Origin: Lenzites betulinus
Lineage: Eukaryota > Basidiomycota > Agaricomycetes > Polyporales > Polyporaceae
Direction: 5' to 3'
Assembly: GCA_022264855.1 (NCBI GenBank)
Contig: JABYQU010000002.1
Location: forward strand, 434,001-498,000
Length of the DNA: 64,000 bases
The position numbers and the translations under genes are program-made. The notes below the pieces were generated by a model. That model saw nothing but the letters and a program-made list of their open reading frames with translations. It did not search any database and had not been told where the DNA came from. Positions 36,461-47,798 of this stretch are shown here, one piece after another (within the stretch, counting starts at the first letter, position 1; each line of letters opens with the position of its first letter).

Positions 36461-38950
36461 ATGCTCGCGAAGGCAGCTAGACATGCGTTCCCTAGATCGC
36501 CCTCAAGACCTCTTCGCTGGCGCGGCTGCCTCAACGCCGAGCGCAGGTCGAAGACCAAGGGATTACTTTCGTTCAAGCGCTCAGCCACCACATCAGCTAT
36601 TCAGCCCGCCTCCGTCGACGACACAAATCTCATAGCCTTTTTCGACCATCCACAGCCGCCTCAGAAAGTCATTTCTCCTACCGGTATCTTTGGCCACCGC
36701 ATCCTCACCACGCCAGCTGCTTTCAATGCTCTCGCGGATTCCACTCTTCGACGTGCGACCCTACTTACGGAGCGTATACTTCGTGCGCGGGAGTCTCGGG
36801 ACGAGCTATTCAAAGTAGTGAAGAACTTGGATAGGCTGAGTGACATGCTATGCGGTGTCATAGACCTCGCAGAGCTTTTACGCAACGCGCACCCGGATCC
36901 TATTTGGGTCCGGACCGCTGAGGAGGTTTACGAGAAGTTATGCGAGTTTATGAATGTCCTAAACACCAATGTTGGCTTGTACGAAGTAGGCGATCATTTG
37001 TACGTATCCGCATAACAATAACTAAATTTCGATGGGTAGGTTTTGGGCATAGTCCTCTCTGATCAAGAGATTGTGAAGTCGCTCAGTTCGGAGGCCCACC
37101 AGACAGCCCTCATCTTCTGGCGTGACTTCGAGAAGTCGGGTATCCATCTTCCTCCGGCGCAGCGAGCGCGCTTTGTCGCCCTGTCCACTGAGATTATCGT
37201 TCTTGGCCGTCAATTTCTGAACGAGACTGCCGCACCACGGCCCCCCGCCAGGATCAAATACGCCGAACTACAGGGTGTGAAGGACTTGGGGATGGGAGCC
37301 CGGCTGCGCCTCCAAGCTCAGGTCACCAAGCGCGACTTACTCGTCTATCCGGGTTCTCTGCAAGCTCAGATGATTATGCGATCTGCGCCAGCCGAAGAAC
37401 CGCGGAGAAAGGTCTACATGGCAGCCAATTCCAGTACATCGGAGCAAATAGAGTTGTTGGAGCGTCTGCTGCGAGCGCGTGGAGAACTTGCTCGTCTTGT
37501 TGGGAAAGAAAGCTTCGCACACATGGCGCTTTCTGATAAGATGGCAAAGTCACCTGGTTAGTCTACAAGATCTCGCAAATGCAATGGTTCTTGACATTTC
37601 GCCACAGAGAATGTCCAACACTTTCTCGATTCCCTCATGGACCACACTCGTCCGTATGCAAGACGTGCTCTGAAGGCGCTGAGCATGCGGAAGCAGGCTC
37701 ATTTGACAACGCCTCCACTCCCCACCATTCAACCTTGGGACCGTGATTACTACTGTCCTCCCGAACCGCCCGCCCCACCGGTCTCCCTTCCTCCTCTTAC
37801 ATTGGGTACGGTTTTCATGGCTCTCTCGCGGCTCTTCCAAGCACTATATGGTATATCCCTTCGTTTGTCGGAGCCGGCGCCGGGCGAAGTCTGGCATACG
37901 GACGTACGCAAGTTGGAGGTCGTCGACGAGGAACTAGGCGTCTTGGGCTGGATCTACGCCGACCTCTTTGCACGAGCAGGAAAACCCGGCGGCGCTGCAC
38001 ACTATACCGTACGATGTTCCCGACGGACAGACGACGACGACGGCGAGGGTGACCACATACTCGCGAACGAATTTGACTATGCGGCGGCACGACTCTCGAG
38101 AGACTTCGAGGCCGAGAAATACGTGCGAGTACCCTCTCGAGATGTGACGTGTCAGCTGCCTGTGGTGGTTTTGCTGTGCGAATTCATGCGTCCAACCGCT
38201 GGTCACGGACCGGCCATTTTGGAGTGGCACGAAGTCCTGACACTCTTCCACGAGATGGGCCACGCGATGCACTGTGAGTACTTTGTTGCGACGTTTGAAT
38301 TGACTTACCGACGCTTTGCAGCCATGATCGGCCACACGGAATATCAAAACGTTTCCGGCACCCGCTGCGCGACAGACTTCGTGGAGCTTCCGTCAATCTT
38401 GATGGAGCACTTCCTCACATCTCCCATCGTCCTCTCTCTCTTCGAAATCAATGGTAGCTCTACCGTTCGTCAAAGCAGCAACTACGAAGAGGATCCGTGT
38501 CGCTCCATTGACACGCATACGCAAATCCTCCTGGCGATGCTAGATCAGATATACCATTCTCCGGGAGTTACTTCTCCAGACTTCGCCTCGACCACCTCTC
38601 TGGCAAACTTATACGCTACGCGTGGGCTGATACCCTACGTGCAAGGCACATCGTGGCAAACACAATTTGGTCATCTCTTCGGCTATGGCGCCACCTATTA
38701 CTCCTACCTTTTCGACCGTGCTATTGCTTCGCGAGTGTGGCGCAAACTATTTTGGAAGGATCCACTCAACAGGGATATGGGGGAGTCCTACAAGAGGCAG
38801 GTTTTACGACTAGGAGGTGCCAAGGATCCATGGGAGATGGTCGGTGCCCTCTTGCACTCGTCAAAACTCGGAGGTGGTGACGCGAAGGCCATGGCGGAAG
38901 TAGGGAGGTGGAGAATCGAGGACGAGATTGCTATGCCTGCAGGCCATTAG
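36461..38950 (+). CDS. MIP: Mitochondrial intermediate peptidase
   Basis: Four exons (36461-36985, 37040-37556, 37608-38273, 38322-38950) give 778 residues, the usual length. The first ~50 residues are rich in Arg/Lys/Ser, a mitochondrial presequence. The M3-family zinc site is FHEMGHAMH (His562, Glu563, His566), with the third ligand Glu591 in DFVELPS after the exon 3/4 junction. The enzyme removes an octapeptide from precursors already cut by the matrix processing peptidase. Family-like blocks include [17 protein letters not shown] and [17 protein letters not shown] is the classic flank of MAT-A, and here its stop lies 276 bases from the HD2 stop. The N-terminal part before residue 60 is poorly conserved, so a small intron there cannot be excluded. 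Confidence 0.95.
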
Positions 38951-39226
38951 TATCGTAACACGAGCCGTAACTATTGGCATTGATCTCGCTACATTGGCAC
39001 GCGATCACGAGAAGTAGGCGCAGTTGCACAGACATGTTGGCATTTAGTTGGAAGGGAATAATGTTACACATTGCGAGGTCGTACAGAGAAAGACTACAAA
39101 ACAGCTATAACGATAATTAACAGAGGGGCGGACAGCGGGTGGAAAGCAGCGAGGACAGGGGGTTGAGGACGAGAAAGAAACATAGCAGTGCATAACATAC
39201 GAACATAAGCAACTTGCCGATTAACA

Positions 39227-40923
39227 TCACGATAATTCTTCAAATGAATGTCCAAGCGACAACTTCGCATATAGCCAGCCACGAATGTCGTGATAATCAT
39301 GAGCGCCAGATGCCGGGTCAACGATGACAGGTTCGGCGAGGTGGCTGAGATGCGATATAGGGCTGCAAAGAGGTGATTCGGGATCGAGGGGAGTGCGTGC
39401 ATCGCACGTTGACACAGAGCTAACAGAAGAGGCTCTAGATGACGAGGCTGATGGTGTTGGGGTTGGGAATGTATGGAATCCAACCGGGACGCCTTTAGGA
39501 AGACGGCGAGGCAATGTGCGCTTTGCGGTAGGTAGCAACGACCCCGGCAGTGAGTTGCAAGTCTTGCTACAGCCCTCAGGCTGGCTAGGGACGTCCCAAT
39601 GCGCGGCGGAGCCACGGGCTCGAGACAAACGTCTGTTGCTCCCGAAGAGCGCTGGATGAGGCGCGCGTGTACACGGGGCGAGCAGGCCGAGATGGGACCA
39701 GAACTGGGAGCGTCTGCAGGGTGATAGAGACGTTGTAGCCATCTCCTTCTGCGCTGGGAGCTGATCGTCCACGACTGACAATCGAGCGAAGCGTGTCACC
39801 AGATCGGAGATGTCTGGCCCGGAGTTTACACATGACGACTTGGCACGTGGAGAGCGGATCCACGGTAGTTGGAAACCCCTAGTTGCTGCATCCATTGGAA
39901 AAGGCTCATACGAGCATAGAGGCGGATAAGGCGTGGGGTAGGCGTGATGTGGTGGTCCCTTGTTGAGTACCGACCATCCAGGGTATGGCGCTGTAGTGTG
40001 GGGCTGTTCATTGATGAGCGAATGTTGCAACTGGCGCTAATTAATGTCTACGTACGTTGCAGGCGCCTGAGAATATTTCAAGCTCATCTTCTGGCCCAGG
40101 AGGCAGCAACGCGTCTACGACGGTTTCTTCCAGTTCTCGCAACAACGAGCTGTCACCTGAGGGTCTCCTTGGGCGTTTGCCTTCTTTCCTATGCCGGCTA
40201 CGTCGATTTTGAAACTAGGGCAGATGTTGAAGCTTACACCTCATTCAGCGAAATGTCCACTCACCCAAACGTGTATTTGCCTATATTCCATATTACACTT
40301 CGACGCCAGCTCAAATTTCTCCAGACGCGACGGAAATGCGTTCCCTTCGAAAAATTGTTCCAAAAACGGTACAGCACTCTGAGAAATACGGATCGCAGAT
40401 GAGCAATACTGCTGACCGAAGTATATGTGCTACTCACCTGGTTGAAGACTTTCTTACGAGATGTAGAACCACCTTCAGCCTCCCGCTTCGACTGGGCCTC
40501 TAGAACGCGAGGTGTGATGTTGTGGATGAGGTATGACGCCCAGTTGTCCAACGTGCGCGTGTAAATCGCAAGATAAGCGGACGGTATCAAAGCGGAGGAC
40601 TTTGTGTCGTGGTTGAAGTGCGTGAGGATGTGGGGAGACTGTCGACGACGATGATAATCTGATGCGCAGATTTCTTTGAGACGAGTGGCAGATTGGACAA
40701 AAGCAGAAGAGATTTGAGCAGCAGACGATTCATTGACCCCGAGCGAGACGAGTTGCTTCTTGAGAGGATCCGGGGCAGGAAGTGCGAGGTCGGGGGAGCA
40801 ATGGCTAGGAAGCGCCGACTCCTTAGGTGGGTTGGCATGGGGGGCTGCCCGTTTCATCAGCGCTTCGGCAGTTAATCGTGTTCTGCGGAGGGCAGATATC
40901 ATCGCGATGAGTGGAGAGGGCAA
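39227..40923 (-). CDS. HD2: HD2-class homeodomain mating-type protein (MAT-A)
   Basis: Four exons (40923-40438, 40378-40265, 40214-40056, 40003-39227) give 511 residues. Residues 1-150 form the variable N-terminal region that decides compatible pairing (for example DPLKKQLVSLGVNESSAAQI). The homeodomain spans about residues 157-217. It runs from KVFNQ across the first junction to SAVPFLEQFFEGNAFPSRLEK and CNMEYRQIHVW, then FQNRRSRHRKEG after the second junction. Helix 3 is WFQNRR, the canonical HD2 form, with all DNA-contact positions kept, and a basic KRPRR follows. The C-terminal half is Ser/Pro-rich. The last junction skips an in-frame TAA through a 52 nt intron. It heterodimerises with HD1 from a compatible mate. 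Confidence 0.92.
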
Positions 40924-41154
40924 GCTCGCTGGGGGAAAGTCAGGGGAAAGGATGAAGCGCTGAGCGTTCTATGCAGCGCTATATGGAGGACGCGTGGGAA
41001 AAAAGGACAATGGGCCAAGCGTGAGAATCTCTTGGTTGACAAACGTCGGTTCCCAATACTGCCATTGTCCCGGTGGCCATAAGATCTCTCCCACTGCACC
41101 TGCAGGGAACACTCAACGCCCCCACCTACACTCCTGAACGCCCTCGTAGCCGCT
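40924..41154. promoter_or_regulatory. Divergent HD2/HD1 promoter
   Basis: 231 bases between the two divergent mating-type start codons, the standard arrangement of an HD pair. An AT-rich GCTATATGG lies near 40980. I looked for the HD heterodimer operator described in Coprinopsis (GATG, nine bases, ACA) and did not see it here. Confidence 0.6.
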
Positions 41155-42679
41155 ATGCTATCATTTCAGGATCGCTTTCTACGCGCCGAAGACGAGTTCT
41201 GCCAGGCACTTGTCAACGGTGGAAATGCGCTCATGACTTTCGAAGTTCGATGGGAAAAACTACTCGAGGAGGTGGATATGGCCTACGCGTCCTCCTCACT
41301 GGATTCAGAAACAGCAGCTTTGGCTCATACAGTCTCTATGCGTCTTGCTACCCTAGCGGATGCAAGCGTTGAACTCTACTCCAGCTATAATGCTTTCACC
41401 TCGGAACTCGTTGCCGACCTTGACACTTTGATGTCAGAGTTGACCCTATCCGAATGCCCGTCGCCTCCCACCTCCGTATCCTGGATGCAACCTTCCGATC
41501 ACCATTTGCCTCCTTGTCGAAGCACCTCCCGCAAGCGCTGTCGCAGCGACTCGCCTCCGCCTCCGCCTCCGTCCAAACGTACCTGGTATGTGCGTTGTGC
41601 ACATCGTCTCGAACTCGCTAACTTTCTGGTGATAGTATCTCTGATTATAGCAGCGCGACTGGGACCAGATCGGATGCGATATCCGAAGCGTCCCCTCACC
41701 GGTCTCCGATCATGACCTCTGTCCCACCATCGTCCCCACTGGTTCCTCCAAAACAGTGCCGCAAGCGTCGACTCTCGGATGCAGATAGCGATGCTTCATT
41801 CCGTCCATCCAAACGTCTGTACGCAGGTCCACGGCTCCACGCTGTCTCCGACTCTTTCCCTGTCCTTCAAGCAACGTATTTGAAAACAGACACCTTGCCG
41901 CTTTCAACTTGGTCATCCCCTCGCTCTGCTGCGAATTCAGACTCGTCCTCCCCTCCAAGCGCCCCCGCGCTCGCCTCGACTAATGCGATTTCCTTGCCTG
42001 GTACGTACTTCTCCGACGAATGACCCATCATCTATCTCATCTAGTTTACCGTGTAGCGCATGACACAACCCTCGACGATGTATTCGACTTCTTCACGTTC
42101 CCCCTGTCTTCCTCGTCCGAATCGCTATCGCAAGAGATGAGTGGTCTGGACGCCATCCTAAGCTCACTGCTGGAGCAACATGATACGACCTACGCTGAAG
42201 CCTCTACCTTCCCCCCGTCGGAAGATCGTACATTTTCACCATCGCTAAATCAAGCGAGTTCCCCTGGCCTCTCTGATGATTACGGATCGCCATCGTCGTC
42301 TTCCACCCCTATATTCATTTCCACTCCCCCTCCAGGGGCCGAGACCTATCTTACAACACCTGAACATGACTTCCCCGACATCTTTGACCATTCGTTGTTC
42401 GGTCTTGATGACGACAGCTCATGTCTCGCACGACGTCTATTCGATCTTCCAGCGCCATGCACGCCAGCGGCCAGATCGACTTCGCCTACCTCGTCTATCC
42501 TGGAAGATATACCTTCAATCACTTTTGACCTCGATTGGAAGACGTTTCCAAGCTATGTAGGCCATGATTCTCCATCTCCCCTGACCCGCTGTTCCCCATT
42601 AGGCCCGGAAGCACCCCACCCCAGTGTTATCAATGCATCAACACTGCCTGTTCGTTCCCCACACCATGACGATCTCTAG
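41155..42679 (+). CDS. HD1: HD1-type mating protein lacking a recognisable homeodomain
   Basis: Three exons (41155-41585, 41636-42000, 42045-42679) give 476 residues. Residues 1-100 look like the HD1 N-terminal recognition and dimerisation region: FLRAEDEFCQALVNG, FEVRWEKLLEEVDMAYASSS, ALAHTVSMRLATLADAS and FTSELVADLDTLMSELTL. In ordinary HD1 proteins the homeodomain follows within about 30-50 residues. Here the sequence passes straight into a Ser/Pro-rich segment with basic runs (SRKRCRSD, KQCRKRRLSD), and no WFxNxR helix occurs in any frame of the region. The rest is Ser/Thr/Pro-rich and acidic, like HD1 activation regions. Position and orientation (divergent from HD2, next to MIP and beta-fg) support the assignment. 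Confidence 0.78.
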
Positions 42680-43218
42680 TCCGTTTGCAACTTCACAACT
42701 TCACACCAGTACTATACACTACGTTGATCTAATTTTTGCTCCATTGTACGCTCCCATACAGGTCTTATACCACCATTGTTCTGATTGCATGCCGCGTTGC
42801 TCTTTATGTCCGCTGTCCTCTAGCTCTCACAGTTCCGCTTTGTACGTTTTGCCCTACCCGACACCTGCTGCATGTTTCTGAATGTCCACGTACTGTTATG
42901 TATCTACTCGTATGCCACAGCCTGTATCACACAACACATACTACGGTTGATCTGCTTTTCTGTGCTGCTAAGTAAGTCGGAATAACTGAACTACCAGCAT
43001 ATACATCGACGGAAAATTGATCCAGCGTGACTACAAACTGAAGACATATGTTACTACTTTCGAGTCATCAATGTATACTAGCAACGATGGTCAAGGCTAG
43101 GCAGTCAAATCATGTTACTGAAGAAAGCGAGCTACAAAGGGCAGTCCGCTGATCAGCATTGGGCAGTAAATGGTGCTAAACAACACGATCGTCTCTCGGC
43201 ATCTTTGGTATTCGTCTG
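42680..43218. other. Convergent intergenic region HD1 / beta-fg
   Basis: 539 AT-richer bases between two converging stops. No coding frame or RNA gene was recognised. Confidence 0.4.
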
Positions 43219-44095
43219 TTACATGAACTTAGCAGCCTAGAATGATCTTGTCAACATCATGCGACACCGAAGCAAGAGATATCCTACCAGGCCCATAATT
43301 CCACTCAAACCACCACTGCTTCCTCCGCCTGATGCTCCGCCGCTGAACTTGGATTGAACAAGCAACTTCATCACAGTCATAGCAGCGCCATTGACCGCAT
43401 CTTGCTTGTTCCCGGAAGCAGCACCGCCAGATTGGTCGAAGAGCTTAGAAGCCTCCGCCATAGCAAGACTAATGAGCTGCGACTGAGAGCCGCCCCCGCT
43501 GCTCCCGCTCGAGGTGAATTGCTTTAGGACCTAGTGTGCAACGAATCTATGTTCAACAAGCAGTGATCGCATCGTGCGCGCTGCGCGTACCTGCAGTGCG
43601 GCCGCGCCGCCCATGGAGTTCGCACTCAAAGAACCCCCGGATCCTTGTTCGTATGCCTGGCGATGGGCGTTCACGACATGTTCCTCGTCGATGGGCTGCT
43701 CGTGCTCGCCCTGAATCGTAGATTCAGCAAGCGACAATCAATACCGCGGCAGCATACGCTTGCCTTGTTCTGCTTGATGAAGCCGAGCGCGCTGGAGAAC
43801 ATCGAATGGTCGCCGCTGCCCTCGCGGGTAGCCGTGTTCACGACCTCGTCGTCGTCGACTGCCAGAGGCCGATCAGCACCATCGCACACATAGAACACCT
43901 CATCACGCACACTGGGGGCGATCGTGCTGGCTCGTGGTGTGGTGGGGGGAGTTGTACTCCGCGCCGCCGGTCTTCGAGACGTCCGCTAGAGATGCGCGAA
44001 GCCGCTATCAGTCGCTGGTCGCCTATACCTCGGTACGCGCCACACGCACTCTGAGACCGCTCGTAGGCCTGCATGCCTTGTTTAGCGAGGTTCAT
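43219..44095 (-). CDS. beta-fg: Beta-flanking gene product (MAT-A flank, unknown function)
   Basis: Six exons give about 198 residues, starting MNLAKQGMQAYERSQ and ending GIMGLAAKFM. Typical blocks are DDDEVVNTATREGSG, SMFSSALGFIKQNK, PIDEEHVVNAHRQAYEQG, NSMGGAAALQVLKQF and SKLFDQSGG. This is the small Gly/Ala/Gln-rich protein called beta-fg, found beside MAT-A across Agaricomycetes. Its function is unknown. The third intron appears to use a GC donor (AAG then GCAAGC, acceptor TTCAG, 53 nt). The last exon encodes only AAKFM plus stop. An additional 5' exon cannot be excluded because the N-terminus is short. Confidence 0.82.
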
Positions 44096-44501
44096 AAAGC
44101 TGTCCTGTAGCCATCGTATAAGTCGCGTTGCATTACTGGCACCTGTGGGCGAGCAGCGATGTACACACCATGGTGGTAATTGTCGAAGATGCTGGAGACG
44201 ATAACCCCGCACAGGACGACGTTGTGATGGACGTCATATGAGCGTCTATCTACAGCATCGGTCCCTAGCGGCGGATTCCGAGATGATCGGAAACAGCGGA
44301 TAGTGGCGGTGCCAACATCCAGCGAACGGAAGTGCGCCGAGCGTGTCCGAACCTGCACACCGTCTTACGCTGCCATGCTGACACGGGGTTCTCGTCCTAG
44401 GCCCCCTGTCGCCGTTCTATAGCTCGTATATAATACCTCAGCAGGGATGGGTGGACGGTAGGCATCTGCTCAAGCGCTCTACGCATATTCACCTGCTCAC
44501 A
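44096..44501. promoter_or_regulatory. Divergent region beta-fg / MFS with TATA box
   Basis: 406 bases between divergent starts. TATATAAT at 44427-44434 stands 68 bases before the MFS start codon, a normal fungal spacing. Confidence 0.5.
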
Positions 44502-46738
44502 ATGTCCACTCAGAGTCCAACCACTGGTGCCGTCGGTGCTGCCCTTCCCTCGGCGGAACCACTCCAGTGTCGGAAAGCGGATTCGTACTCCAGCAATTCA
44601 CCCACTGTCGCTGCAGAAAAAGACGCAGTACACGAGAAAATGGCCTTTCCTCCAGGTACAGAAGAGTCTGACGATGCCATCGTGGTCGGGTGGGACGGAC
44701 TCGACGATCCCGCCAACCCGCGCAAGTATGTCCACCGATGTTCAGTCTCAAACTCTAGCTCATTTAATATTTTCAGTTGGCCCGCGAGGCGTAAATGGGT
44801 CGCCGCGCTGACCGTGTCGTCCTTCACGTTCATCCCGCAGCCAGCCAGATCGCGGAGACATTTGATATTCGCCATAGCTTCGAAGTGAACCTCAGCATTT
44901 CAATATTTGTTCTTGCTTACGGTATGTTCCCGGGTTGACCGTGTTCTATTTTGATTTGTCTCTTGACACGCCCGTTCGCCAGCTTTCGGGCCTTTGATTC
45001 TTGGACCACTGTCCGAGATGTACGGAAGAGCGAGGGTTCTTCAGGCCGCCAACTTTTTCTTTTTCGGTACGGTAAATAAGTGGTATAATTTTCTGCCCCA
45101 CTGACACGGCGCATATATTTTCAGTGTGGAACCTTGCATGTGGGTTTGCGCAGACCGAAGCACAATTTCTGGTCTTCCGCTTCCTCTCCGGATTCGGTGG
45201 CAGTGCTCCTCTATCCGTACGTGCCCGTCTTCTATAACCCACATCTCGCATCTAACAACATACGCAGTGCGGTGGTGCCGTTTTGGGAGATATGTGGACA
45301 CCCGAGGAACGCGGGAAGGCTATGGCCGTGTACTCTCTCGCGCCTCTGCTCGGACCCACGATCGCTCCTGTGGCGGGTGGGTGGATAGCAGAACGGTCCA
45401 CTTGGCGCTGGGTATTTTGGTCCACGAGCATTGCGGCGGGGCTAGTGGAGATATTTGGTTTATTCGCCTTACCCGAAAGTAGGTTTATCGCTACATTGAA
45501 ACCGAGAGCGCTTACTTACTAACGGTGCTATTGGCTAGCGTACCCCCCGGTGCTACTACAGAGGAAGGCGGATGTTATCCGGAAGCAGATGGATGTCGAG
45601 AAGGGATCTGTGAAAGCGGTTCGTACAATCCTCGAGAAGCCCGGCCAGACGAGAAGGTAAGCCACCGCATGTCACTGTCGCGGATCCTCATCCTCATGTA
45701 TCTGCCAGTTTCAAGGCCTTTGTCTTCGCGTCTCTCGTTCGGCCTTTCGTTCTGTTCTTCAAGGAGCCCATTATTCAGCTCGTCGCCGTGTACCTCGCAT
45801 TCACGTACGGCGTGATATACAGTGAGTGGAACTCCACGCATACAGCCACGCACATGATCTGACCGCCCCATAGTGGTTATTACGACCATTCCACCGATCT
45901 TCACGGACATCTATCACGAGAAGACTGGCATCATCGGCCTACACTACATCTCTCTCGGCCTCGGTACGTGTTTCCCCACCATTATATCAAGGGCGCGAAA
46001 CTAAATGTGCAGACAGGATTGTACATCGCGTCGCAGATCAACGCGCGAACCCTTGACAGAGTATACGCCGCGCTCAAGAAACGCAACAACGACCAGGGCG
46101 AGCCTGAGTTCCGTCTACGTGAGTACATTACTCCCCTCCACCGCACACGCCCTCCTGCTCACGCATATATGCGCAGCCACCGTCGTTCCCGGTGCGGTCT
46201 TCCTGCCCATCGGCCTGTTTATATCCGGCTGGGGAGCCCAAGAACACGTCCATTGGATCGTCCCCGACATCGTAAGCACTCGTTTGATTCCAAATATACT
46301 GTACACTAAGAGATGGAACAGGGATTTTTCTGTATCGGCGTCGGCATGGTCCTCACTGCCCAGGGTATGATAACCTATGTGATCGACGCGTTCGCCATGT
46401 ACGCCGCTTCCGGTGCGTGGCCCTTGCATTTACTATATGCCCACATAGCCTCTAACATCAGAACCTTCCACCCTATCAGCCCTCGCAGCAGTTTCCTTCT
46501 TCCGATCTATGGCCGGCTTCGGTTTCCCGCTGTTTGCGCCCTCAATGTATGCGGCGCTTGGCTATGGCAAAGGGAACACAATCCTCGCAGCGTTCTCAAT
46601 CGCCGTAGGATGGCCAGCGTGCGTAAAACTTGGTCATATCTATGGAGACGTTGATACTGACGTGTACATAGGCTGTGGGTCTTCTGGCGCTACGGGAAGA
46701 AGATCCGCGGAATGAGCGTACACGCTCAGAAGAAGTGA
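44502..46738 (+). pseudogene. MFS (DHA1, polyamine/drug type) transporter with frameshift in TM1
   Basis: About a dozen exons reconstruct a twelve-span transporter. Segments include NWPARRKWVAALTVSSFTFI (TM1 start), LGPLSEMYGR, the antiporter-like motif APVAGGWIAE with the preceding LAPLLGPT, TWRWVFW, EPIIQLVAVYLAFTYGVIY, PIGLFISGW and AMYAASALAAVSFFRSMAG. It ends RGMSVHAQKK. At about 44833 the frame jumps. TTCAT runs directly into CCCGCAGCCAGC, so the second half of TM1 (8-9 residues in relatives) is missing and the frame shifts, meeting TGA at 44886. No splice signals explain it. Everything after this point is intact, so either a recent inactivating deletion of roughly 25-28 nt or a local assembly error is likely. 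The intact gene would export polyamines or drugs at the plasma membrane. Confidence 0.75.
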
Positions 46739-46933
46739 GAGATATCCTGTGACGGAGCATGGATGAATTGTTGGATGCGCTCGAAACGCTTCGACGGTGC
46801 AATGTGTGTCCCATCAAAGCTGCCGTTTCACGCATATTGAACAGGACGAGAGAATGCACCAGTACATTATACACCTAATCTACACTAATACACCGAGTAT
46901 ACATACATCGATCGCGTGGGTATATGTCCTTAC

Positions 46934-47350
46934 CACGGCAAGCATAGGCATTTTGCAGGCCCCCTGACACGCCCATGGAATGACCTCCACAGCTTTGGTG
47001 GCATTAAACCTCCTTGACGATGTAATTAAGCTAGCCATTGATCATTCCAATATAATACCTTCAATTATGACCGTCCACGAGGAATATAAGCTTTGTTGTG
47101 CTTTGGAAGCACTCTGGGATGTGTGCGGAATCTGACATGTCGCGGGCGCGTCACTGTACAATGAATAATATAGAAATATAGTCTTTCGAGCACAAGGGAA
47201 GCGACCAGGAACGGCTCATTTCGATACACGAGGAAGTATCGGTGTCGCGTTGCGTGGAATGTCTTTGTCACGGAACATTGCAAGTCACAAGACATTTCAA
47301 AAAAATCGATGAATTCCAGTGGACGTTGAATTTCCTTGGTACTTCAAATG
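46934..47350 (+). repeat. Left arm of perfect inverted repeat
   Basis: Pairs base for base with 47382-47798 on the opposite strand. Symmetry axis at 47366. Confidence 0.92.
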
Positions 47351-47381
47351 TAATTCCTTTGTTCGATTGGAATCTTCTTGA

Positions 47382-47798
47382 CATTTGAAGTACCAAGGAA
47401 ATTCAACGTCCACTGGAATTCATCGATTTTTTTGAAATGTCTTGTGACTTGCAATGTTCCGTGACAAAGACATTCCACGCAACGCGACACCGATACTTCC
47501 TCGTGTATCGAAATGAGCCGTTCCTGGTCGCTTCCCTTGTGCTCGAAAGACTATATTTCTATATTATTCATTGTACAGTGACGCGCCCGCGACATGTCAG
47601 ATTCCGCACACATCCCAGAGTGCTTCCAAAGCACAACAAAGCTTATATTCCTCGTGGACGGTCATAATTGAAGGTATTATATTGGAATGATCAATGGCTA
47701 GCTTAATTACATCGTCAAGGAGGTTTAATGCCACCAAAGCTGTGGAGGTCATTCCATGGGCGTGTCAGGGGGCCTGCAAAATGCCTATGCTTGCCGTG
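47382..47798 (-). repeat. Right arm of perfect inverted repeat
   Basis: Reverse complement of 46934-47350. Its outer end overlaps the final codons of the Ala-rich gene on the minus strand. Confidence 0.92.

Noticed and set aside
40924..41154. HD heterodimer operator (GATG, nine bases, ACA) in the mating-type promoter
   Set aside because: Searched by eye on both strands and not found.
47065..47667. Two identical 76-codon frames, one in each arm of the palindrome
   Set aside because: They are the same sequence read on opposite strands. No family resemblance, and they need not be expressed.
46934..47798. Palindrome as a plain snap-back duplication or assembly chimera
   Set aside because: Not fully excluded, but the TAC repeat at both edges and the restored stop codon in the empty site fit an insertion better.
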